Origin: Chlorobiaceae bacterium
GTDB lineage: Bacteria > Bacteroidota > Chlorobiia > Chlorobiales > Chlorobiaceae
Length of the DNA stretch: 48,248 nt
Direction: 5' to 3'
NCBI GenBank assembly: GCA_013334925.1
Contig: JAAXWP010000012.1
Span: 1-48,248 of the forward strand
In this document: in pieces, positions 14,177 through 24,834 of the stretch
Numbering within the stretch: the first letter of the stretch is position 1
How the letters are laid out: every line of letters starts with the position of its first letter
Notes under the pieces: model-generated
What the model saw: only the letters and a program-made list of their open reading frames with translations
Told to the model about the DNA's origin: nothing
Database searches by the model: none
Made by a program: the position numbers and the translations under genes

Positions 14177-14935
14177 TCAGCGGGTTTTTCCGACCGGAGC
14201 GAGGTAGATGGTGAACTCCTCTTCGCCATCGATACCGAGCAGGCGGTCCATTTCCGGCTGGTCGTAGGCGGCAATGGCGCAGGTGCCAGCACCGATAGCT
14301 TCACAGGCGAGATACAGATTCTGGCAGACATGCCCGGCGTCGAGCGCGATCACTTTGTGCGCGGCAAGTCCGTATCGCCACTCCATCCGGTAGGGGATGG
14401 CCGACCAGATGAAGACAACGGCGGCATCTGCTGCCCAACTCTGCCCAAAGGTTGCCTTGACGAATTTCTTCTCCAGCTCCTCAACCTCACCCTCAAACAG
14501 CAGCTGGTGTTCGACAGGGAGATAACGGTAGATCCCACGCTGCAGGCCCTCTACATTCAGAACGCACAGGTAGGTTTCCAGGGCGTGCCGGCATCCGGCA
14601 GATGGCACGGTCCTGAGCGCATGACCTTCTCCAAGCCTGAGGCGGACCCCCTGGGTGGCCCACAGCAGAAAGGAAAGCTCTTCGAGTCTGATCGGTTCAT
14701 CGCTGTAATGGCGGGAGCTTTCCCGATGTGCAATGGCTGTTTTGAGATCGACACTTCCCAGGTTCTCGAGGTGCCTGATGCCAGGCAGATCGATTCTTAG
14801 TGCATCGGGGGCAAACGGCTTTTCTACCGGTGGCGGGGGGATTCTGCGGTTCTGGTCTGTTTCCGAAAAATCCACCCGCTTGCGGACATTGTCCTTGAGG
14901 AAATCGCGCGCGTTTTCAAGCTGCTTTTTATCCAT
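14177..14935 (-). CDS. SagB/ThcOx-type nitroreductase-family oxidoreductase
   Basis: A 252-aa FMN-dependent dehydrogenase of the nitroreductase superfamily, SagB/ThcOx branch. Family marks are AIAHRESSRHYSDEPIRLEE, LSFLLWATQGVR, TVPSAGCRHALETYL and the C-terminal GHVCQNLYLACEAIGAGTCA. In SagB proteins this fold oxidises peptide azolines, but many stand-alone members have other or unknown substrates. No precursor peptide or cyclodehydratase gene is nearby. It starts 3 bp after the copA stop, so it is the last gene of the copper operon. Its connection to copper is by location only. Confidence 0.85.
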   Translation of the reverse strand: MDKKQLENARDFLKDNVRKRVDFSETDQNRRIPPPPVEKPFAPDALRIDLPGIRHLENLGSVDLKTAIAHRESSRHYSDEPIRLEELSFLLWATQGVRLRLGEGHALRTVPSAGCRHALETYLCVLNVEGLQRGIYRYLPVEHQLLFEGEVEELEKKFVKATFGQSWAADAAVVFIWSAIPYRMEWRYGLAAHKVIALDAGHVCQNLYLACEAIGAGTCAIAAYDQPEMDRLLGIDGEEEFTIYLAPVGKTR

Positions 14936-14938
14936 GGT

Positions 14939-17221
14939 TCAGAGCCGTTTGGTCTTCAGCCTCAGGGAGTTGGTGACAACTGAAACGCTGCTGCCGGCCA
15001 TGGCCACGCCTGAAAAGACCGGGTTGAGGAAGATTCCGAAGAACGGGTAGAGTGCGCCGGCAGCCAGCGGAATGCCGATGACGTTGTAGATGAATGCCCA
15101 GAAGAGGTTCTGCCGGATTACCCGCATGGTCGCTCGGGCAAGCGTGATCGACTGTGCGACTTTCCTGATGTCCCCCCTGAGCAGGGTAACTCCCGCCGAT
15201 TCGATCGCGACGTCCGTTCCTGTTGCCATGGCGATGCCTACGTCGGCAAGCGCGAGTGCCGGGGCGTCGTTGATGCCGTCTCCGGCCATGGCGACCTTGC
15301 GTCCCTGCTGCTGCAACTCACGGATCCGGTCTGCCTTGTCGTGAGGAAGCACTTCGGCGATGACTTCGTCGATGCCTGCCTGGCTGGCCATGTACTTTGC
15401 GGCGAGCAGGTTGTCACCGGTCAGCATGATGACCTTGAGCCCTTTGTCCCGTAGTGTTCTGACAGCTTCGCAAGCCTCTTCCTTGATCGTGTCCGACAGG
15501 GCGATGAGTCCGACCGGATTCCCCTCCGATTCAAGCAGGACCACGGTTTTGCCCTGTTGCTGGAGGGTTGCGATCTGCTCCTTTGCGCGGTCTCCGTTTT
15601 CAGGTTTCCTCACCCTTACGGTGTTGCCTTCGATAATGCCTTTGACGCCGACGCCTTCAAGCGCCTCGAATCCGTTTACCTCCAGAAGGGTCAAGCCCTT
15701 GTTCTTTGCTGCAGCGGTGATTGCCTGGGCAAGAGGGTGCTCCGAGCGGTTTTCGATGCTTGCAGCGAGTTGAAGAAGCTGTTCGGGTGTTTCGGCTCCA
15801 TCGAATGGTACGATGTCGGTGACCGATGGAGCGCCTGCCGTGATGGTGCCGGTCTTGTCGAAAACGACCGTGTCAACCGTGCTGAGCGTTTCCAGACTCT
15901 GGGCGTTCCTGATCAGGATGCCGTTCTCGGCGCCTTTGCCGATGCCGACGATGATGGCCGTCGGAGTGGCGAGCCCAAGGGCGCAGGGGCAGGCGATGAC
16001 GAGGATGCCCACCATGCCCATGATTCCGAACGAAAGGGCGGTCGAGAAGTCTATGAACGTCGTGCCGACAGCCAGCCAAACGACAAAGGTGAGTGCTGCG
16101 ATGACGAGCACGGCAGGGACGAAGATGGCGGCTATGCGGTCGGCGATGTTCTGGATCGGAGCCTTCGAGCCCTGGGCCTCTTCAACCATGGTGATGATGC
16201 GTGCCAGCACGGTCTCCTCGCCGACCCTTGAAGCGGTGAAGGTGAATGCACCCTGTTTGTTGATGGTGCCTCCGATGACCGGATCACCGGCTTTCTTGTC
16301 AACCGGTACCGGTTCGCCGGTGACCATCGATTCGTCGATCGAGGAGCTGCCTTCGCTGATGGTGCCGTCGACCGGGATCTTGGCGCCGGGCTTCACGACG
16401 ACAAGGTCGCCTTTCCTGACCTGCTCCAGAGGTACTTCCACCTCTATCGCCCCCCGTTTGACGATGGCCGACTTGGCTTGCAGCCCGATCAGTTTTTCGA
16501 TGGCCTCGCCGGTTTTCATCTTCGAACGGGCTTCAAGGTACTTGCCGAGCAGCACGAAGCCGATGACGACGATCGTGGTGTCGAAATAGGTGTAGTCGGG
16601 AACCCGCAGGAGCGCCCTGACTTCAGGCATCAGCGTGATGATGGTGCTGTACAGGTATGCCGTGAGCGTACCGATGCCGATGAGCGTATCCATGCTTGCC
16701 GCGCCGCTCTGGACGAACATGACGATGCCGTGCAGGAATGGTGCGCCGATGCGGAAGACGAAGTATGTGGCCAGCACCATCGAAATGATGTTGAACAGCT
16801 CCATCGGTATGGGCAGGTTCGGTATCGACTGGAAGGAGCGGGCGGCGATGTCCCACATCATCAGCACGAAGACCATCATGGCGACGGGGAGGGCGAACTG
16901 CACTTTGGCTTTCTGTTCGAGCAGTTCCTGCTCCTTCTCCAGTTTCGCCTTTTCGGCGGCAGCTTTCCTGTCGATGACCGGAGCCGCGGCTGTTGCGGAT
17001 TCCGCAGGCTGGTCCGGCACGAGGCCGTAACCGTATTGGCCGAGAAGCTCATTCAGCGACTCGTCCGTCACGGCATCGTTGTTGATCTCCAGTTTTGCCT
17101 TTTCGGTGGCGAGATTGACATCAGCCTTTTCGATCCCTTCGACCTTCGAGAGCTTTTTGGTGATGATGGCTGCACAGCTTGCACAGTGCATGCCTTTGAC
17201 CGTATAGGTTTTTGTCGTCAT
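14939..17221 (-). CDS. copA: Copper-exporting P1B-type ATPase
   Basis: A 760-aa inner-membrane pump that would export Cu(I) using ATP. It has an N-terminal HMA domain with GMHCASC (Cys13, Cys16), about eight transmembrane helices, the actuator loop TGEP (301-304), the metal-site CPC (411-413), the phosphorylated DKTGT (455-459), the SEHPLAQA motif and [12 protein letters not shown]. All key residues are present. ATG 17221 is the start, because it overlaps the upstream gene's stop as ATGA and matches family N-termini; a longer frame exists upstream without support. It is the third gene of a leftward metal operon. Confidence 0.96.
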   Translation of the reverse strand: MTTKTYTVKGMHCASCAAIITKKLSKVEGIEKADVNLATEKAKLEINNDAVTDESLNELLGQYGYGLVPDQPAESATAAAPVIDRKAAAEKAKLEKEQELLEQKAKVQFALPVAMMVFVLMMWDIAARSFQSIPNLPIPMELFNIISMVLATYFVFRIGAPFLHGIVMFVQSGAASMDTLIGIGTLTAYLYSTIITLMPEVRALLRVPDYTYFDTTIVVIGFVLLGKYLEARSKMKTGEAIEKLIGLQAKSAIVKRGAIEVEVPLEQVRKGDLVVVKPGAKIPVDGTISEGSSSIDESMVTGEPVPVDKKAGDPVIGGTINKQGAFTFTASRVGEETVLARIITMVEEAQGSKAPIQNIADRIAAIFVPAVLVIAALTFVVWLAVGTTFIDFSTALSFGIMGMVGILVIACPCALGLATPTAIIVGIGKGAENGILIRNAQSLETLSTVDTVVFDKTGTITAGAPSVTDIVPFDGAETPEQLLQLAASIENRSEHPLAQAITAAAKNKGLTLLEVNGFEALEGVGVKGIIEGNTVRVRKPENGDRAKEQIATLQQQGKTVVLLESEGNPVGLIALSDTIKEEACEAVRTLRDKGLKVIMLTGDNLLAAKYMASQAGIDEVIAEVLPHDKADRIRELQQQGRKVAMAGDGINDAPALALADVGIAMATGTDVAIESAGVTLLRGDIRKVAQSITLARATMRVIRQNLFWAFIYNVIGIPLAAGALYPFFGIFLNPVFSGVAMAGSSVSVVTNSLRLKTKRL

Positions 17222-17802
17222 GGCAGTACGGGCTGGGGGTCGGTGATGTTGTACCATTGCGTCCGCCATCTGCGGAGCATGGCGATGCCATTCACGAAAA
17301 ACTGTTCGGTCTTGTCAGCGTTGTCGAGTATGTCGGATCGGCTCGATTTCAGGCGGATCTCCCTGGTCATGAGGACGCCGTCGCGGTGATGGGCGATGAG
17401 CGCGTTCAGGAACCGGAGGTCGAAGGTTCTGTTCACCTCGCCGAATTTAGGGACCTGCGGGTCACGCACGGAGCGGCTGTCTCCATACCAGACCTTTTTC
17501 CAGCTGTAGAGTTCGTCGATGTTCTTTGGTTCGTCCCTGAGGATCGAAGTGGCCAGATCACGGATTTCAGAGCGCCGGCTCTGGCGGGCCTGTTCGGCCA
17601 TCAGCATGGCTCCGCGGTGATGTCCGATCATGGCATCGATGTATCTCAGGTCGACCCATTTATCGGGCTGTCCGAGGTCCATGACGTTTTTGTCGTACAT
17701 CGAGAGGCTGTATTGGGGCGTCAGCCAGTAGCCTATTCCTATACCGGCAACCGCCGAGACGATCATGAGTGCTATAGCGAGCGCAAGACTGATTTTTTTC
17801 AT
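17218..17802 (-). CDS. DUF305 protein, membrane-anchored, four-helix
   Basis: The 194-aa product has an N-terminal signal anchor (about 5-27) and two DUF305-type repeats, each with a His-His pair: [19 protein letters not shown] (H61, H62) and [14 protein letters not shown] (H138, H139). DUF305 proteins have a ferritin-like helical bundle, are periplasmic and commonly accompany copper genes, where they are thought to bind metal. Its stop overlaps the copA start (ATGA), showing coupled translation. It lies 18 bp after the HMA-TauE gene. Function is inferred from context. Confidence 0.88.
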   Translation of the reverse strand: MKKISLALAIALMIVSAVAGIGIGYWLTPQYSLSMYDKNVMDLGQPDKWVDLRYIDAMIGHHRGAMLMAEQARQSRRSEIRDLATSILRDEPKNIDELYSWKKVWYGDSRSVRDPQVPKFGEVNRTFDLRFLNALIAHHRDGVLMTREIRLKSSRSDILDNADKTEQFFVNGIAMLRRWRTQWYNITDPQPVLP

Positions 17803-17820
17803 TCTGGTACTCCGGAGTGG

Positions 17821-19152
17821 TTACTTGACGGTGATGACTCCCCATGGCATGCCCATGGCGCAGGTGATCTGGTAGGTCCCGCGCTTGCGGGGGGTGAACT
17901 GCATGACGATCGGTTTACCCTTCGATAGATATTGCGGCTGGTTCCAGAGGCCGGGAATCATGATCGCGTTCATGCAGCCCGAGCCGTTATCCTTCGGATC
18001 GACAATGAAGCGGACCTGTTCTCCCGCCCTGAGTTCGAACTGAGCATTGGCGAGGGAGCCGTCGCTGGCTACCGTTCTGACGATTCTCGTGTTTACGGTA
18101 GCCGGGGCCGATGCCTGAACTGCCGGTGGGGTGTTCCGTGACGCGATTCTGCCGGCGATGCCGAACTGGGTGTTCAGGTTAAAGAGGGTGAAAAAGATGA
18201 CGAGCAAGCCTGCGGTTTTCATAAAGATCCTCGATGTGGCCGGTCTGCCGGAGAGTTCCGCGCCTGAAAGGCCGATGGCAAGAAGTGGTGGCATGGTGCC
18301 GAAAACGAAGGCGGTCATGATGCCGATGCCTTTCCAGGGAGTTCCGGAAAGGATGGCTGCTCCCTCTGCAGCCATGGTGAAGCCGCAGGGGAGCAGGATG
18401 GTCATGAATCCGGTGGGAAATGGACGGAGCAGGCCTTCTCTGGTAACACCCGATCCGACCCTGTCTATGACACGTTTCGGCAATGCTATGCGAAGGGCGT
18501 TCAACGGGCTGAATCCGAGCATCTGCATGGCAAGTACGAGCATCAGGAGCGATATGGCGACAACCGTGATCGACGTGAAGCCAGATGAAAAACGGACTGA
18601 CCCGCCAAGAAGACCCAGCAGACCACCCGCGAGGGCATATGATGCGATGCGGCCGGCGCTGAACCAGAGATGAGGTCGCAGCTTGTCGGCAAAAGCCTCA
18701 GTACCGCCATTTGGAGAGCTCCATTGCGTCGAGAGAGCCAGAACAAGGCTTCCGACCAGCGCTGCACAGGTTGATATTCCGGCGAGGAGTCCGAAAACGA
18801 AGAACGCTCCGAATGAGCTGTCGCTGTCGATGGTCAGGGCGGGGAACAGTCCTGATGCAGAGAGTCCGAAAAAGAGTGCGATCACTGCCAGAGCATAACC
18901 GGCTATATGTATCGTCTCGGACCATTGGTACCCTGAGACTGGCGTATCTGAAAATGCATAGAGCCCTTCGGGAAAAAGACGGTCAAGCTCGATACGGTCG
19001 GGTGTATCTTTTTCACTGGTAATCGTCAGCGTTCCGGCGGCCATGTCCGCTTTCGCTTCGACGACCCCGTCCAGCTTTTTTACCCTTTTTTCTATAATCG
19101 CCTCACAGGATGCGCAGTGCATGCCTGTGACACCATAGGTTGTCCGCTTCAT
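17821..19152 (-). CDS. HMA - TauE/SafE - cupredoxin-like fusion
   Basis: A 443-aa fusion protein. An N-terminal HMA domain (GMHCASCEAIIEKR) is followed by a multi-helix TauE/SafE or DsbD-like membrane domain (about 75-330). The C-terminal domain (about 350-443) is cupredoxin-like and carries CMNAIMIPGL, FTPRKRGTYQITCAMGMPWG, with Cys, His-less Met and Cys ligand candidates. Such proteins are found in copper-handling loci. ATG 19152 is chosen because GGTGAAG precedes it; GTG 19158 would add two residues. It heads a leftward operon with the DUF305 gene, copA and the SagB-like gene. Copper relay from cytosol to periplasm is an inference. Confidence 0.85.
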   Translation of the reverse strand: MKRTTYGVTGMHCASCEAIIEKRVKKLDGVVEAKADMAAGTLTITSEKDTPDRIELDRLFPEGLYAFSDTPVSGYQWSETIHIAGYALAVIALFFGLSASGLFPALTIDSDSSFGAFFVFGLLAGISTCAALVGSLVLALSTQWSSPNGGTEAFADKLRPHLWFSAGRIASYALAGGLLGLLGGSVRFSSGFTSITVVAISLLMLVLAMQMLGFSPLNALRIALPKRVIDRVGSGVTREGLLRPFPTGFMTILLPCGFTMAAEGAAILSGTPWKGIGIMTAFVFGTMPPLLAIGLSGAELSGRPATSRIFMKTAGLLVIFFTLFNLNTQFGIAGRIASRNTPPAVQASAPATVNTRIVRTVASDGSLANAQFELRAGEQVRFIVDPKDNGSGCMNAIMIPGLWNQPQYLSKGKPIVMQFTPRKRGTYQITCAMGMPWGVITVK

Positions 19153-19251
19153 CTTCACCAGTCCAGATCGTTACTTCTCCGACATTACGTACACTACATA
19201 CCAATGTCTGGCCTGAAAAGGTTTCTTAACGATCGTGAATTGTTGGCCGTG

Positions 19252-20847
19252 TCAATCCCTGTTTTCGGTCTTGAACTCGGATGTGGCGTGGAACTCGATC
19301 TCGGGGAAGTCTTCCCGGGCGATCTTGAGCATCCATTCGGTTTCGGCGAAGAATACCGGATGTTCCTCCTTGTCGAGCGCGATGACCGTGGACTTGCGGC
19401 GCAGAAACTCGTCGAGCTGCTCCTTGTTGTCGCTGGTAACCCAGAATGCCTTGTGATAACGCAGGGGAGTGAACGCACATTGTGCTCCGTATTCGTGTTC
19501 GAGGCGGAACTGGATGACGTCGAACTGAAGCTCGCCGACGGTGCCGACGATCTTGCGGCTGCCGAACTGGACGAAAAGCTGTGCCACGCCCTCCTCGGTG
19601 AGCTGGCGGATGCCTTTGTCGAGCTGCTTTGCCTTGAGCGGATCGCGGTTTTCGAGGAGTTTGAAGATCTCCGGAGAGAAGCTCGGGATGCCTCTGAAGT
19701 GCAGGTCCTCGCCTTCGGTGAGGGTATCGCCGATCTTGAGCGAACCGTTGTCGTACAGGCCGATCACGTCACCGGGCCAGGCTTCGTCGATGACGTTTTT
19801 CTCCTGGGCCATGAACTGGGTCGGGTTAGAGAAGCGAACCTTTTTGTCGAGACGGGTGTGATGATAAAACTTGTTACGCTCGAAACGGCCGGAGCAGATC
19901 TTGAAGAATGCCGTACGATCGCGGTGGTTCGGATCGAGGTTGGCGTGGATCTTGAACACGAATCCGCTCAGCTGATCTTCCGATGCGCTGACCATGCGTT
20001 CAGCGGCTTCGCGTTCGTGCGGGCAGGGGGCGATGTCGATGAAGGTGTCGAGCAGTTCACGGATGCCGAAGTTGTTGACGGCACTGCCGAAAAAGACTGG
20101 CGCCATGAGCCCTTCGAGATAAAGCTCCCGGTCGAAAGGTTCGTAAACGCCTTCGATGAGCGATACATCTTCACGCAGTTTTCCTGCATATGCAGTGCCA
20201 ACCCAGTTGTCGAGCGCAGGGTCGTCGATGCCCGAGATGTCGGTCAGCTTCTCACCGATTTTGGATGCATTGGCTTCAAAGAGGTTCAGACTGCCGTCGA
20301 ACAGGTTATATACACCCTTGAATGTCTGGCCCTGGCTGATCGGCCAGGTCATCGGACGGGTGTGGATGTCGAGCTTCTGTTCGAGTTCGTCGAGCAGTTC
20401 GAAGGTATCGCGCCCTTCGCGGTCAAGCTTGTTGACGAATATGATGACCGGGGTGTTCCGCATGCGGCACACCTCCATGAGGCGCTCGGTCTGCTCTTCG
20501 ACGCCCTTCATGCTGTCGACGACGAGGATGACGCTGTCCACGGCGGTCAGGGTGCGGTAGGTGTCTTCGGCGAAGTCCTTGTGGCCCGGCGTGTCGAGAA
20601 TGTTGATCCGGCGTCCACGGTACTCGAAGCCCATGACGGAGGTTGCGACCGAGATGCCTCGCTGCTTCTCGATCTCCATGAAGTCGCTGGTCGCTGTCTT
20701 GCGGATCTTGTTGCTCTTGACCGCGCCCGCCGTGTGAATGGCACCGCCGAAGAGCAGGAGCTTTTCGGTCAGCGTGGTCTTACCCGCGTCCGGGTGGCTG
20801 ATGATGGCAAACGTTCTCCGCTTCGCTATTTCCTTCTGCAACTCCAT
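19252..20847 (-). CDS. prfC: Peptide chain release factor 3
   Basis: A 531-aa GTPase that recycles release factors 1/2 after termination. G-motifs are complete: SHPDAGKTT (G1), the T of switch I, DTPGH (G3), NKLDRE (G4), with EF-Tu-like domain II and the RF3 C-terminal domain after them. The start is ATG 20847, giving [16 protein letters not shown], the family N-terminus. The frame remains open upstream to 21579, but that part is antisense to the symporter gene and is not protein. It is divergent from the symporter, with a 136-bp shared upstream region. Confidence 0.96.
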   Translation of the reverse strand: MELQKEIAKRRTFAIISHPDAGKTTLTEKLLLFGGAIHTAGAVKSNKIRKTATSDFMEIEKQRGISVATSVMGFEYRGRRINILDTPGHKDFAEDTYRTLTAVDSVILVVDSMKGVEEQTERLMEVCRMRNTPVIIFVNKLDREGRDTFELLDELEQKLDIHTRPMTWPISQGQTFKGVYNLFDGSLNLFEANASKIGEKLTDISGIDDPALDNWVGTAYAGKLREDVSLIEGVYEPFDRELYLEGLMAPVFFGSAVNNFGIRELLDTFIDIAPCPHEREAAERMVSASEDQLSGFVFKIHANLDPNHRDRTAFFKICSGRFERNKFYHHTRLDKKVRFSNPTQFMAQEKNVIDEAWPGDVIGLYDNGSLKIGDTLTEGEDLHFRGIPSFSPEIFKLLENRDPLKAKQLDKGIRQLTEEGVAQLFVQFGSRKIVGTVGELQFDVIQFRLEHEYGAQCAFTPLRYHKAFWVTSDNKEQLDEFLRRKSTVIALDKEEHPVFFAETEWMLKIAREDFPEIEFHATSEFKTENRD

Positions 20848-20983
20848 GGTCGTGGTGGGTCCTATCGTCTTGCAAAATAATAAGGTCGTCATGCCGTCCG
20901 TTCTATGGACAGGACGCGCAAAATAAGGGTAAAACCGTATCTTTGAAAATGTTTCCTCAATCCAATCCCCAAAAGGAGGTTCC

Positions 20984-22309
20984 GTGGCAGAACTCGAACG
21001 CATTCTTTCCCAGATCAGCGATCTTGTCTGGGGCGTGCCACTCCTGGTGGCGCTCTTCGGCACCCATCTTTTTCTGACCTTCAGGCTCGGTATCATCCAG
21101 AAACATATTCCACATGCCATAAGGATCTCCTTCACCCGTTCGAGCGAAGGCGAGGGTGAGATCAGCCATTTCGGCGCGCTGGTTACCGCGCTTGCAGCTA
21201 CCATCGGCACCGGAAATATCGTTGGCGTCGCGACGGCGATCGCAGCCGGTGGACCCGGCGCAGTGCTCTGGATGTGGCTGACCGGGGTGTTTGGCATTGC
21301 CACCAAGTACGGCGAAGCTGTGTTGTCGGTCAAGTACCGCACGGTCGATGCGGATGGTTCGGTTTCTGGCGGACCGATGTACGTGATCGAGAAGGCGCTC
21401 GGACAGAAGTGGCTCGCCGTGCTCTTCGCGGTGTTCACTGCGGTTGCAGCCTTCGGCATCGGCAACATGGTGCAGGCCAACTCGATCGCCACCATGCTGC
21501 AGACGAATCTGCATATTTCTCCATGGATCAGTGGCGGGTTGATGACGCTCTTCACCGCGATCGTGATCATCGGCGGCATTCAGTCGATCGCGAGGGTCTG
21601 CGAGTATCTGGTGCCTTTTATGGCCGGGTTGTACCTGATCGGTTGCGCAGTGCTTCTGGTGATCGGACGCGAGACGATCGGTGAGACGATACAACTTATC
21701 TTTTCATCAGCTTTCACAGGCCAGGCAGCCCTTGGCGGATTTGCCGGCGCAGGTATGAAAGAGGCGGTCCGGTTCGGTATCGCCCGTGGCCTGTTTTCGA
21801 ACGAATCCGGACTCGGCAGCGCACCTATCGTTGCCGCCGCCGCCCAGACGGAGCATCCTGTCCGCCAGGCGCTCATCTCCTCGACCGGCACCTTCTGGGA
21901 TACGGTCGTGGTATGTGCAGCCACGGGTATCGTCGTGGTCAATTCTGGCGCTTGGGTCACCGGCCTGAAGGGGGCCGAGCTGACCAGTGCCGCTTTTGCC
22001 GCCGTACCGGTTATCGGGCCTACTGTGCTGACATTCGGCCTTCTCACCTTCGTTTTTTCGACCATCCTTGGCTGGTCCTATTACGGCGAGAAAGCGATGG
22101 AGTACCTCTTTGGCAAGGGGGCGGTCATGCCGTATCGCTGGGCCTGGGTCGTGGCGGTAATGGTTGGCTCGGTCGTGTCGCTGCAGGTGGTCTGGACCTT
22201 CGCCGATATCGCCAACGCACTGATGGCGCTGCCAAATCTCGTATCGCTTATCGCCTTGAATTCCGTGATCGCTTCGGAAACCAAGGACTATTTTTCAGGG
22301 AAATCCTGA
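20984..22309 (+). CDS. Sodium:alanine symporter (AGCS family)
   Basis: A 441-aa inner-membrane transporter with about 10-11 hydrophobic segments that would import alanine or glycine with Na+. Family marks are [39 protein letters not shown], a conserved [15 protein letters not shown] stretch and [15 protein letters not shown]. It starts with GTG 20984 behind an excellent ribosome site (AAAAGGAGG). It stands alone, followed by the pyrophosphatase after 87 bp. Confidence 0.93.
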   Translation: MAELERILSQISDLVWGVPLLVALFGTHLFLTFRLGIIQKHIPHAIRISFTRSSEGEGEISHFGALVTALAATIGTGNIVGVATAIAAGGPGAVLWMWLTGVFGIATKYGEAVLSVKYRTVDADGSVSGGPMYVIEKALGQKWLAVLFAVFTAVAAFGIGNMVQANSIATMLQTNLHISPWISGGLMTLFTAIVIIGGIQSIARVCEYLVPFMAGLYLIGCAVLLVIGRETIGETIQLIFSSAFTGQAALGGFAGAGMKEAVRFGIARGLFSNESGLGSAPIVAAAAQTEHPVRQALISSTGTFWDTVVVCAATGIVVVNSGAWVTGLKGAELTSAAFAAVPVIGPTVLTFGLLTFVFSTILGWSYYGEKAMEYLFGKGAVMPYRWAWVVAVMVGSVVSLQVVWTFADIANALMALPNLVSLIALNSVIASETKDYFSGKS

Positions 22310-22331
22310 ATGACGAAGAGTGGTGTGTCTT

Positions 22332-22382
22332 GTGATAGTTGAAAAAATATGCTATCTTCCGACACCTTTTTTTAACTATCAC
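22332..22382. promoter_or_regulatory. Inverted repeat flanking a ppa promoter region
   Basis: GTGATAGTT (22332-22340) and AACTATCAC (22374-22382) are perfect inverted 9-mers 33 bp apart. They enclose an AT-rich stretch that could hold the ppa promoter. The second half-site ends 14 bp before the gene. It may be an operator or a large mRNA stem. Confidence 0.4.
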
Positions 22383-22396
22383 TAAGGCACGCAACT

Positions 22397-22930
22397 ATGA
22401 ATTTCAATCCGTGGCATCACGTCGAGATCGGGGAAGACTGCCCGAATGTCGTGAATGCGATCATCGAGATTTCCAAGGACAGCAAGACCAAGTACGAACT
22501 GGACAAGAAGACGGGTATGCTGAAGCTCGACAGGGTGCTTTTTTCTTCCCTGCTGTACCCTGAGAACTATGGTTTCATCCCGAAGACCCTCGGCGAAGAC
22601 CATGACCCGCTCGATATCGTCGTGATTTCCCAGTGCTCGATTGTGCCGATGTGCGTCGTGCAGGCCAGGGTGATCGGTGTCATGCGCATGATCGACCACG
22701 GTGAAGGCGACGACAAGATCATCGCGGTTGCTGAAGACGACATGAGCGTCAGCGGCATCAACGATATCCACGATCTTGGCAAGCATTTCAAGATGGAGCT
22801 CCAGCACTTCTTCGAGGAGTACAAAGCTCTCGAGCAGAAGACCGTTCTCGTTGAGGACTTCATGGATGCGGCGACCGCAAAGCAGATTATCCATGAGTCG
22901 ATCAGCCGTTACAAAGAGGTCTACGCCTGA
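22397..22930 (+). CDS. ppa: Inorganic pyrophosphatase, family I
   Basis: A 177-aa soluble enzyme that hydrolyses pyrophosphate, pulling biosynthetic reactions forward. Family I active-site motifs are present: [20 protein letters not shown] with the Asp cluster DHDPLD, and the later EGDDKIIAV and EDFMDAATA segments. Length is normal. It is preceded by an inverted repeat and followed by a strong terminator, so it is a single-gene unit. Ribosome site is short (TAAGG). Confidence 0.95.
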   Translation: MNFNPWHHVEIGEDCPNVVNAIIEISKDSKTKYELDKKTGMLKLDRVLFSSLLYPENYGFIPKTLGEDHDPLDIVVISQCSIVPMCVVQARVIGVMRMIDHGEGDDKIIAVAEDDMSVSGINDIHDLGKHFKMELQHFFEEYKALEQKTVLVEDFMDAATAKQIIHESISRYKEVYA

Positions 22931-22962
22931 AGCGATACCAGATCTGACAGATTTTTTGGAAG

Positions 22963-22996
22963 GCGGCCCGGAGTTGTTCCCGGGCCGCTTTTTTTT
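22963..22996 (+). terminator. Rho-independent terminator after ppa
   Basis: GCGGCCCG (22963-22970) pairs perfectly with CGGGCCGC (22981-22988) around a 10-nt loop and is followed by eight T (22989-22996). Confidence 0.92.
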
Positions 22997-23078
22997 ATGG
23001 TATAACGGAATGGGTGACTGGCAACCAACACGCGTCATGGATCGTTGATACTACAACGTTTCATCAATCCAAATCACC

Positions 23079-24479
23079 ATGGCCATGGAGTGGCGAACCG
23101 AAAAAGACAGTATGGGCGAAGTCAGGGTACCATTTGACCGATACTGGGGCCCGCAGACACAGCGTTCGATAGAAAACTTCAGGATCGGTCCGGCTGGCAG
23201 TATGCCGATGGAGCTCATTCATGCATATGGGTTTCAGAAAAAGGCTTCGGCGATGGCCAATGGTGAGCTTGGGGTGCTGCCGGACGACAAGGTTCGGTCC
23301 ATCATCAGGGTATGCGACGAGCTCATTTCAGGAGAGCTTGACGAACATTTTCCGCTGGTGATCTGGCAGACGGGCTCGGGCACGCAGACAAACATGAACG
23401 TGAACGAGGTTATTTCGAACCGGGCCAAGGTGTTTGCTGGCGAAGAGCTGGGCAATACCGCGGGATCTCTGCATCCGAACGATGATGTGAACCGTTCGCA
23501 GTCCTCTAACGACACGTTTCCGACAGCCATGCATATTGCCGCACGGATGGTGCTTGAGCGGTCGACTCTTCCGGCCCTCAGGGATCTTCGTAACCGTTTC
23601 AAAGAACTTTCCGGCAAATATATGCAGGTGATCAAAGCCGGGCGCACCCACTGGATGGATGCGGTGCCGATCACCTTCGGTCAGGAGTTATCGGGTTATG
23701 CTGCCCAGCTCGATGGTGCGGTTTCCGCAATTGAACGGACATTGCCCGGCCTGGAACAGCTGGCGCTGGGCGGAACCGCTGTGGGCACCGGCCTGAACGC
23801 CCCATCGGGCTATGCCGAAAAAAGCGTCGCGATACTGGCGGAGCTCACCGGGTTGCCTTTCGTACCGTCGCCCAATCGGTTTTCGGCACTCGCTGCCCAC
23901 GATGCTCTTGTCGAATCGCATGGGGCCCTCAGGCTTGCGGCAGTGAGTCTTTTAAAGATTACCGGAGATCTTCGCGCCATGGCTTCCGGTCCAAGATGCG
24001 GTCTTGGCGAGATCAGGATACCGTCGAACGAGCCAGGTTCTTCGATCATGCCCGGCAAGGTCAATCCAACCCAGGCCGAGGCACTTGCCATGGTCTGTAC
24101 GCGAGTGCTCGGCAATGACGTGACGATCGCCGTAGCCGGATCTTCCGGCCAGTTCGAGCTGAATGTATTCAAGCCGGTTATCATCTCCGTGTTTCTCGAA
24201 TCTGCGCGCTTGCTCGGTGATGCCTGCCGTTCATTTGCTGATCGGTGCGTTTCCGGCATCGAACCTGATATCGGGAAAATGGCCACAAATGCCGCCAGCA
24301 CTCCCATGCTGGTTACCGCGCTTGCACCGCATATCGGTTATGATCAGGCATCGGCAATAGCCAGGAGAGCCATCGATGAAGGTATGACGATCCGTGAAGC
24401 GGTTCTCGCTGCCGGAGTGCTGAGTGCCGAAGAGTTTGACCGGCTGGTGGACTTGCGCAGAATGGCCGGAATCGATTGA
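23079..24479 (+). CDS. fumC: Fumarate hydratase, class II
   Basis: A 466-aa homotetrameric, iron-free enzyme interconverting fumarate and malate. Signatures are SSNDTFPTAMHIAA, the TH-containing GRTHWMDAVPITFGQE and GSSIMPGKVNPTQAEA (the superfamily GSxxMPxKxN loop). It starts at ATG 23079; ATG 23085 is another option. A class I, Fe-S fumarase is encoded at 32361-33887, so two unrelated fumarases coexist within 10 kb, possibly serving different oxygen/iron conditions or flux directions. Confidence 0.95.
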   Translation: MAMEWRTEKDSMGEVRVPFDRYWGPQTQRSIENFRIGPAGSMPMELIHAYGFQKKASAMANGELGVLPDDKVRSIIRVCDELISGELDEHFPLVIWQTGSGTQTNMNVNEVISNRAKVFAGEELGNTAGSLHPNDDVNRSQSSNDTFPTAMHIAARMVLERSTLPALRDLRNRFKELSGKYMQVIKAGRTHWMDAVPITFGQELSGYAAQLDGAVSAIERTLPGLEQLALGGTAVGTGLNAPSGYAEKSVAILAELTGLPFVPSPNRFSALAAHDALVESHGALRLAAVSLLKITGDLRAMASGPRCGLGEIRIPSNEPGSSIMPGKVNPTQAEALAMVCTRVLGNDVTIAVAGSSGQFELNVFKPVIISVFLESARLLGDACRSFADRCVSGIEPDIGKMATNAASTPMLVTALAPHIGYDQASAIARRAIDEGMTIREAVLAAGVLSAEEFDRLVDLRRMAGID

Positions 24480-24551
24480 TACGCCCTGTTGCCGGAAGGG
24501 ACCCGTGACAAGCGCGACAGGTCATACGTGACAGGAAAGAGTGTACTGTAG

Positions 24552-24834
24552 GAGGCTGTCTCAGCACCATGGTCGAGTAGCAATAACGAAATCCGGGAGC
24601 GCCGAGCGCCTGCTCGGCATGAAGCCGCAGGCTCCGACATTATTACTCCGGCGACTAAAGGACGCTGAAGTATTCCAGGCCCAGTCTGTCATCCTGAACG
24701 AAGTGAAGGATCCATCTTCAATCACCACAATATCTTCTGGATTCTTCGTCCGACTGTGTCGGACTCAGAATGACAGAAAAAGTGAACGAACTGGCGTCAG
24801 TAAGCGGCTTTATTGGTGCTTTTGAGACAGTCTC
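24552..24834. repeat. Family-2 inverted-repeat element
   Basis: The element is bounded by GAGGCTGTCTCA (24552-24563) and TGAGACAGTCTC (24823-24834), with one mismatch between the ends. It contains the CCGGGAGCGCCGAG word, a family-1 terminus (24640-24654) and the 3' segment ending in GGTGCTTTTGAGACAG that is shared with 41798-41895. Confidence 0.6.

Noticed and set aside
14033-14800. Plus-strand open frame opposite the SagB-like gene
   Set aside because: It begins inside a MITE-like repeat and is antisense to a conserved oxidoreductase.
19117-20880. 587-codon open frame on the plus strand opposite prfC
   Set aside because: It lies antisense to a clear release factor 3 gene, and its composition is a reverse-strand artefact of GC-rich codon use.
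20848-21579. Upstream extension of the prfC frame (244 codons)
   Set aside because: It is antisense to the sodium:alanine symporter, and family proteins start at [11 protein letters not shown].
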